Part shown: positions 60,533 through 64,000 of the stretch, piece by piece
How positions within the stretch are numbered: the first letter of the stretch is position 1
Layout of the letters: each line of letters begins with the position of its first letter
Origin: Leeuwenhoekiella parthenopeia
GTDB taxonomy: Bacteria; Bacteroidota; Bacteroidia; Flavobacteriales; Flavobacteriaceae
Length of the DNA stretch: 64,000 nt
Assembly: GCF_020782115.1 (NCBI RefSeq)
Contig: NZ_JAJGMW010000013.1
Location: forward strand, 59,199-123,198
Direction of reading: 5' to 3'
Translations under genes and position numbers: made by a program
The notes under the pieces: generated by a model
The model's database searches: none
What the model saw: the letters and a program-made list of their open reading frames with translations, nothing else
What the model was told of the DNA's origin: nothing

Positions 60533-61678
60533 ATGACCGTGCAAACCCGTCCGCAAAATATTCAGCTTAATACCATTGAAGAAGCTATAGAAGAGATCAA
60601 AAATGGTAAGGTAATCATTGTGGTAGATGACGAAGACCGGGAAAATGAAGGCGATTTTTTGGCTGCTTCAGAAACAGTCACACCCGAAACCATCAACTTT
60701 ATGGCCAAACACGGCCGCGGCCTCATCTGTGCTCCCATAACCGAAGAGCGCTGCAAAGAGCTGAAACTGGAAATGATGGTAGGCACTAACAGCGACCCGA
60801 TGGAGACGGCATTTACGGTTTCGATCGATTTAAAAGGTCACGGGGTCACTACAGGCATCAGTGCTTCAGACCGTGCAAAAGCCGTACGTGCACTCATCAA
60901 CCCCGATATTAAACCCTGGGATTTTTCTAAACCCGGTCATATTTTTCCGCTTAAAGCCAAAGAAGGCGGGGTTTTACGACGCACCGGCCATACCGAGGCT
61001 GCCATAGATTTTGCAAGGCTTGCCGGTTTTGCTCCCGCAGGTGTGATCGTTGAGATTATGAACGAAGACGGTAGCATGGCGCGCCTGCCCCAATTGATGG
61101 AGGTTGCTAAAAAGTTTGATTTAAAGATCGTCTCGATTGCAGACCTGGTGGCCTACCGTATGCAACACGACTCGCTCATTGTGAAAAAAGAAGATTTTGA
61201 ACTGCAAACCCGCTACGGCAGCTTTAGGATCAGGGCCTATCAACAAACCACAAACGATCAGGTGCATATCGCCCTGACCAAAGGAACCTGGGGTATTGAT
61301 GAGCCTGTACTGGTACGGGTAAACTCGTCTTTTGTAAACAATGACATTTTAAGCACGCTTACTCAGGAAAGTGATAAGAAGCTCGAAAAGATCTTTGATC
61401 TTATCAACAAAACCGGAAAAGGAGCAGTTGTTTTTATCAATCAGGAGAATGTAGCCAGCAAATTGCTTTCGCGTTTAGCAGATTTAAAAGAACGTCAAAC
61501 CACCGAAAGACCGGCAGACTCCTCACCTAAGATGGATTTAAAGGATTTTGGTATTGGGGCTCAGATTCTTCACGATCTCGGGATTTCGAAGATCAGATTA
61601 CTCTCAAACAGTGAAGATCACAAGCGCGTAGGTATGATAGGTTATGGCCTTGAGATTATGGATCGCGTGACGTATTGA
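60533..61678 (+). CDS. ribB: DHBP synthase with degenerate GTP cyclohydrolase half
   Basis: A 381-residue riboflavin-pathway protein. Residues 1-205 are 3,4-dihydroxy-2-butanone-4-phosphate synthase, with DDEDRENEGD at 32-41 (Mg2+ and substrate), KHGRGLICAP and RRTGHTEAAIDFA; this half should convert ribulose-5-phosphate. The second half aligns with GTP cyclohydrolase II (IGAQILHDLGISKIRLLSN is a good match to its end), but the zinc-binding Cys cluster expected around residue 250 is absent, so that activity is probably lost. A separate RibA would then be required elsewhere. Its own promoter follows the LptG gene. Confidence 0.92.
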   Translation: MTVQTRPQNIQLNTIEEAIEEIKNGKVIIVVDDEDRENEGDFLAASETVTPETINFMAKHGRGLICAPITEERCKELKLEMMVGTNSDPMETAFTVSIDLKGHGVTTGISASDRAKAVRALINPDIKPWDFSKPGHIFPLKAKEGGVLRRTGHTEAAIDFARLAGFAPAGVIVEIMNEDGSMARLPQLMEVAKKFDLKIVSIADLVAYRMQHDSLIVKKEDFELQTRYGSFRIRAYQQTTNDQVHIALTKGTWGIDEPVLVRVNSSFVNNDILSTLTQESDKKLEKIFDLINKTGKGAVVFINQENVASKLLSRLADLKERQTTERPADSSPKMDLKDFGIGAQILHDLGISKIRLLSNSEDHKRVGMIGYGLEIMDRVTY

Positions 61679-61749
61679 TGAAACTTTTTTGCTTCCGCTG
61701 CAACAAAAGGCTTATCTTGAAGTAATTAGATATATACATCTATCGCATT

Positions 61750-62103
61750 ATGAAAAATCTATACTTCTTAGGTCTTCTGCTTCTGGGCGCTTCAGCTTCG
61801 GCAGGTGCCCAAACAAATCAAATTCTTCCTCAAAAAGAGCAGGATAGCATTTTACAGAAACTGCAGCAGCAGCCCTTCCCTTCCATCAACAAACCTTTTA
61901 AAGCGCTAACACTTGATCCTGAGCTTTTGAGTTTGGATCACAACCTGGCCTCAAAAACCCCTTTTCAGTACACCATGCCCATCTTTAAGCCTGATGCGAT
62001 TTACGACAGGTCTATGAAAGTCCTGAAACCGAGCAAGGCTTACGAATATAAAATGCGCATTATAGACCAGCCCGTGCAGAACACGCAGCGCGATCAATCA
62101 TAA
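61750..62103 (+). CDS. Small secreted protein of unknown function
   Basis: A 117-residue protein with a clear signal peptide (LYFLGLLLLGASASAGAQ) and a mature part of about 95 residues rich in Lys, Gln and Pro. No domain was recognised. It lies between ribB and an oppositely oriented nitroreductase, overlapping the latter's stop by 6 bases. No function can be offered. Confidence 0.75.
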   Translation: MKNLYFLGLLLLGASASAGAQTNQILPQKEQDSILQKLQQQPFPSINKPFKALTLDPELLSLDHNLASKTPFQYTMPIFKPDAIYDRSMKVLKPSKAYEYKMRIIDQPVQNTQRDQS

Positions 62104-62727
62104 ATGGATGATGGTTTCTGAGGTAGCGCGGCGCACTTTTTTAAAGTCGGCAAACATATCGTCCTGAGCGCGATAACCCACGGGTAACACCAGAGTACTG
62201 GTGATTCCGTGCGAATTAAGCCCCAGGATTTCGTCATACTGCCCGGATATAAAGCCTTCCATAGGGCAGGCATCTATTTCCTCGAGGGCACAAACGGTGA
62301 GCAAATTACCCAAAGCCAGATAGGCCTGGTTTACGGCCCATTGCCGGGTTTTTTCGGCGTCCTGATTTTCAAACTGCTTTTTTAGCGTCTCCCGAAAAGG
62401 TTTCAATATCGTTTCGGGCGTATCGCGCACCTCCTGAACCAAATCAAAATAAGATTGCACATAGGGTGCTTTTACTTCGTTCTCAACACAAATAACCAAA
62501 ACGTGAGAGGCATCGCGCACCTGAGTCTGATTCATGGAAGCTTTAACCAGTTGCTCCTGCAGCTTTTCATCTGCAATCACCACCAGACGCAGGGGCTGCA
62601 AGCCGTAAGAGGTTGCGGTAAGATTAAAAGCTTCGGTTAAAACCCCGATTTGGGTGGAAGTAAGTTTTTTACTGGCATCAAACTTTTTAACGGCATAGCG
62701 CCAGTTGAGGCTTGTGATCACATTCAT
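62098..62727 (-). CDS. NfsB-type NAD(P)H nitroreductase
   Basis: A 209-residue FMN flavoenzyme. The order YAVKKFDASKKL, TATSYGLQPLRLVVI (FMN site), RQWAVNQAYLALGNLL and IDACPMEGF followed by VLPVGYRAQDD is that of the NfsB/oxygen-insensitive nitroreductases. It reduces nitroaromatics and quinones with NAD(P)H. It is a single gene on the minus strand within a plus-strand area. Confidence 0.92.
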   Translation of the reverse strand: MNVITSLNWRYAVKKFDASKKLTSTQIGVLTEAFNLTATSYGLQPLRLVVIADEKLQEQLVKASMNQTQVRDASHVLVICVENEVKAPYVQSYFDLVQEVRDTPETILKPFRETLKKQFENQDAEKTRQWAVNQAYLALGNLLTVCALEEIDACPMEGFISGQYDEILGLNSHGITSTLVLPVGYRAQDDMFADFKKVRRATSETIIHL

Positions 62728-62922
62728 AAAGCAGATTTTTTTTCAAAGTTAAGACCTTCGCGGGATTATGTGGAGCTATTCTTTTAAAATGGCTTTATTA
62801 AATGCGATTTCGCCTCCTTTATTGCAAAAAGCTTACTAATTTTAAAGCCTGCTCGATACCAACAAGCGTACAACCAACGTTAGAGCATAAGCCCTGTAAA
62901 CAGGCCAGACACGCAACCTACT

Positions 62923-63585
62923 ATGTTTAAAAACAATTTGGTCTTTCTTAAAATTCTGCGGTATTTAATACTGGGGTTTTTACTGATTTTACTGATAACC
63001 TCGGGGCTTTCACTGTACATCAGACACACGACCAAAGATTATATTTTTGAACGCACTCAGGATCTGCCGGAAGCCTATACCGTATTGGTACTGGGAGCCA
63101 GTGTACGCAGCAACGGCGAACTCTCAACGATTTTACGCGACCGGGTCGAGTCGGCCCTCCTGCTCTATTCTCAGGGTAAGGTAAAACGGTTTTTACTATC
63201 GGGTGACAATGGCACTACCAGTTACAACGAACCGGTGGCCATGAAAAAATACCTGCGGGAACGCGGGGTTCCTGAGGAAGCTATTTTTATGGATTTTGCC
63301 GGCTTTGACACCTACGACTCGGTGTACCGGGCATCCTATATTTTTGAGGTAGACCGGGCTATTGTGGTGACGCAACACTTTCATCTGCCCCGCGCCATTT
63401 ACATCGCCCGAAGTATGGGGCTTGATTATTACGGTTATATTGGCGACCGAAGAACTTATGGGATGGAATCGCGTAACCGCTATCGGGAAATTGCGGCAAA
63501 TTTAAAAGCCTGGGGCGAATTGCTTATCGGCAAAGAGCCTCATTTTAAGGGAGATAAAATCCCGATTACAGGCAAAAATAATTAA
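62923..63585 (+). CDS. SanA/YdcF-family (DUF218) envelope protein
   Basis: A 220-residue protein with one N-terminal membrane helix (LRYLILGFLLILLITSGLSL) and a periplasmic DUF218 domain. VLVLGASVRSNGELS, FLLSGDN, DFAGFDTYDSVYRA and VTQHFHLPRAIYIAR are the four conserved blocks of the SanA branch (vancomycin exclusion). SanA affects envelope permeability; the mechanism is unknown. The ATG at 62923 begins the anchor helix. Confidence 0.9.
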   Translation: MFKNNLVFLKILRYLILGFLLILLITSGLSLYIRHTTKDYIFERTQDLPEAYTVLVLGASVRSNGELSTILRDRVESALLLYSQGKVKRFLLSGDNGTTSYNEPVAMKKYLRERGVPEEAIFMDFAGFDTYDSVYRASYIFEVDRAIVVTQHFHLPRAIYIARSMGLDYYGYIGDRRTYGMESRNRYREIAANLKAWGELLIGKEPHFKGDKIPITGKNN

Positions 63586-63606
63586 GCTAAAAATCCCTGT
63601 AATTTT

Positions 63607-63639
63607 TTGGTCGGAAATTGAAAAAACTTTCTATATTTG
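63607..63639 (+). promoter_or_regulatory. Promoter of tRNA-Ser
   Basis: TTG (63607-63609), 22 bases, then TATATTTG (63632-63639), a full TTG/TAnnTTTG pair 35 bases before the tRNA. Confidence 0.75.
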
Positions 63640-63674
63640 CACCCGCAATCAGCAAATAGCTGATGAGACACTCA

Positions 63675-63759
63675 GGAGAAATGGCAGAGTGGTCGATTGC
63701 GGCAGTCTTGAAAACTGTTGAGGGTCACACCTCCGGGGGTTCGAATCCCTCTTTCTCCG
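63675..63759 (+). tRNA. tRNA-Ser (anticodon TGA)
   Basis: An 85-base class II tRNA. The acceptor stem GGAGAAA/TTTCTCC is perfect and followed by G73. The anticodon stem GCAGT/ACTGT holds the loop CTTGAAA with anticodon TGA at 63709-63711. A long variable arm and a T arm with GGTTCGAATCC follow. CCA is not encoded. Confidence 0.96.
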
Positions 63760-63786
63760 CGATCAAGCGCAAGGCTTGAAATACTA

Positions 63787-63819
63787 AAAACCGCTCAAGT
63801 TTACTTGAGCGGTTTTTTT
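63787..63819 (+). terminator. Terminator after tRNA-Ser
   Basis: ACCGCTCAAG pairs with CTTGAGCGGT around a four-base loop TTTA, followed by seven Ts. No gene was seen in the remaining 180 bases. Confidence 0.9.
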
Positions 63820-64000
63820 ATTTAAAGACTTAGGCATTTGCAAAATGCTGAAAGTGGGATGTTGGAACAAAATGGATCAATCCTAATTGTTGTGTTTAAG
63901 CAAAAATTGTAGTTAATCTGTATAGAAAGAATTCTATGTTTTTTACTCCTCTAAATTGGCTTCTAAATGCTTTGATCTTTGCATTGAAGGACTCAGCTGA

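Overview
The window is about 64 kb of a Flavobacteriaceae (Bacteroidota) chromosome, probably marine; the genus cannot be fixed from sequence alone. Supporting signs are the dgkA-ftsK-lolA-lptG-ribB order, the peroxiredoxin-thioredoxin-DUF6952 trio, Bacteroidota-type promoters (TTG, then TAnnTTTG about 20 bases later), near absence of Shine-Dalgarno sites, frequent TTG/GTG starts, and surface proteins whose mature part opens with the QVGIGTxxP signature. No CRISPR array, intact transposase, integrase or rRNA was seen. One complete tRNA gene, tRNA-Ser(TGA), lies near the right end.

Layout. 1-3.8 kb (+): tail of lysA with a terminator, then a tight run of DUF4159 protein, SpoU-type RNA methyltransferase, AI-2E-family permease and THUMP-like methyltransferase. 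3.8-11.2 kb (-): a light-signalling operon, CheB-CheR-PAS-histidine kinase, bacteriophytochrome kinase, two receiver proteins and a heme oxygenase that makes the biliverdin chromophore. 11.4-12.5 kb (-): a KAS III-like condensing enzyme. 12.7-27.0 kb (-): a copper/heavy-metal island with a CusA-CusB-TolC efflux system, CopA P-type ATPase, PepSY and DUF305 membrane proteins, a permease, an HMA-AraC fusion regulator, a DUF3347 lipoprotein and a small Cys-rich HYC_CC_PP protein. 27.1-28.1 kb: an MDR-family oxidoreductase. 28.2-37.5 kb (-): a hybrid kinase / Hpt / receiver phosphorelay joined to a HEAT protein, a processive GT2 glycosyltransferase and a TPR-YaiO outer-membrane barrel, which I read as an uncharacterised synthase-dependent exopolysaccharide system. 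37.7-41.5 kb (-): ModF-like ABC ATPase, quinone oxidoreductase with a hexanucleotide microsatellite directly before its start codon, and lpdA.

41.6-51.3 kb is the most unusual accessory region: three paralogous secreted proteins with YadA-head-like repeats, the third broken by a one-base frameshift, around an orphan DUF6266-like gene and a 2.3 kb block of tandemly duplicated repeats. That block holds four copies of a 119-bp element with 11-bp perfect terminal inverted repeats and several internal hairpins, one of which keeps its pairing although its tip sequence is replaced in one copy. 51.6-63.8 kb (+, mainly): NhaC antiporter, antioxidant genes (Prx, Trx, Tpx), dgkA, ftsK, lolA, lptG-like permease, ribB with a degenerate RibA half, a small secreted protein, a nitroreductase, SanA-like protein and tRNA-Ser.

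The right-hand genes are conserved core functions. The middle is environmental interface: light, copper, capsule/matrix and surface proteins. A family of small REP-like repeats recurs at 22.4, 24.1 and 47-49 kb, once in frame inside cusA.
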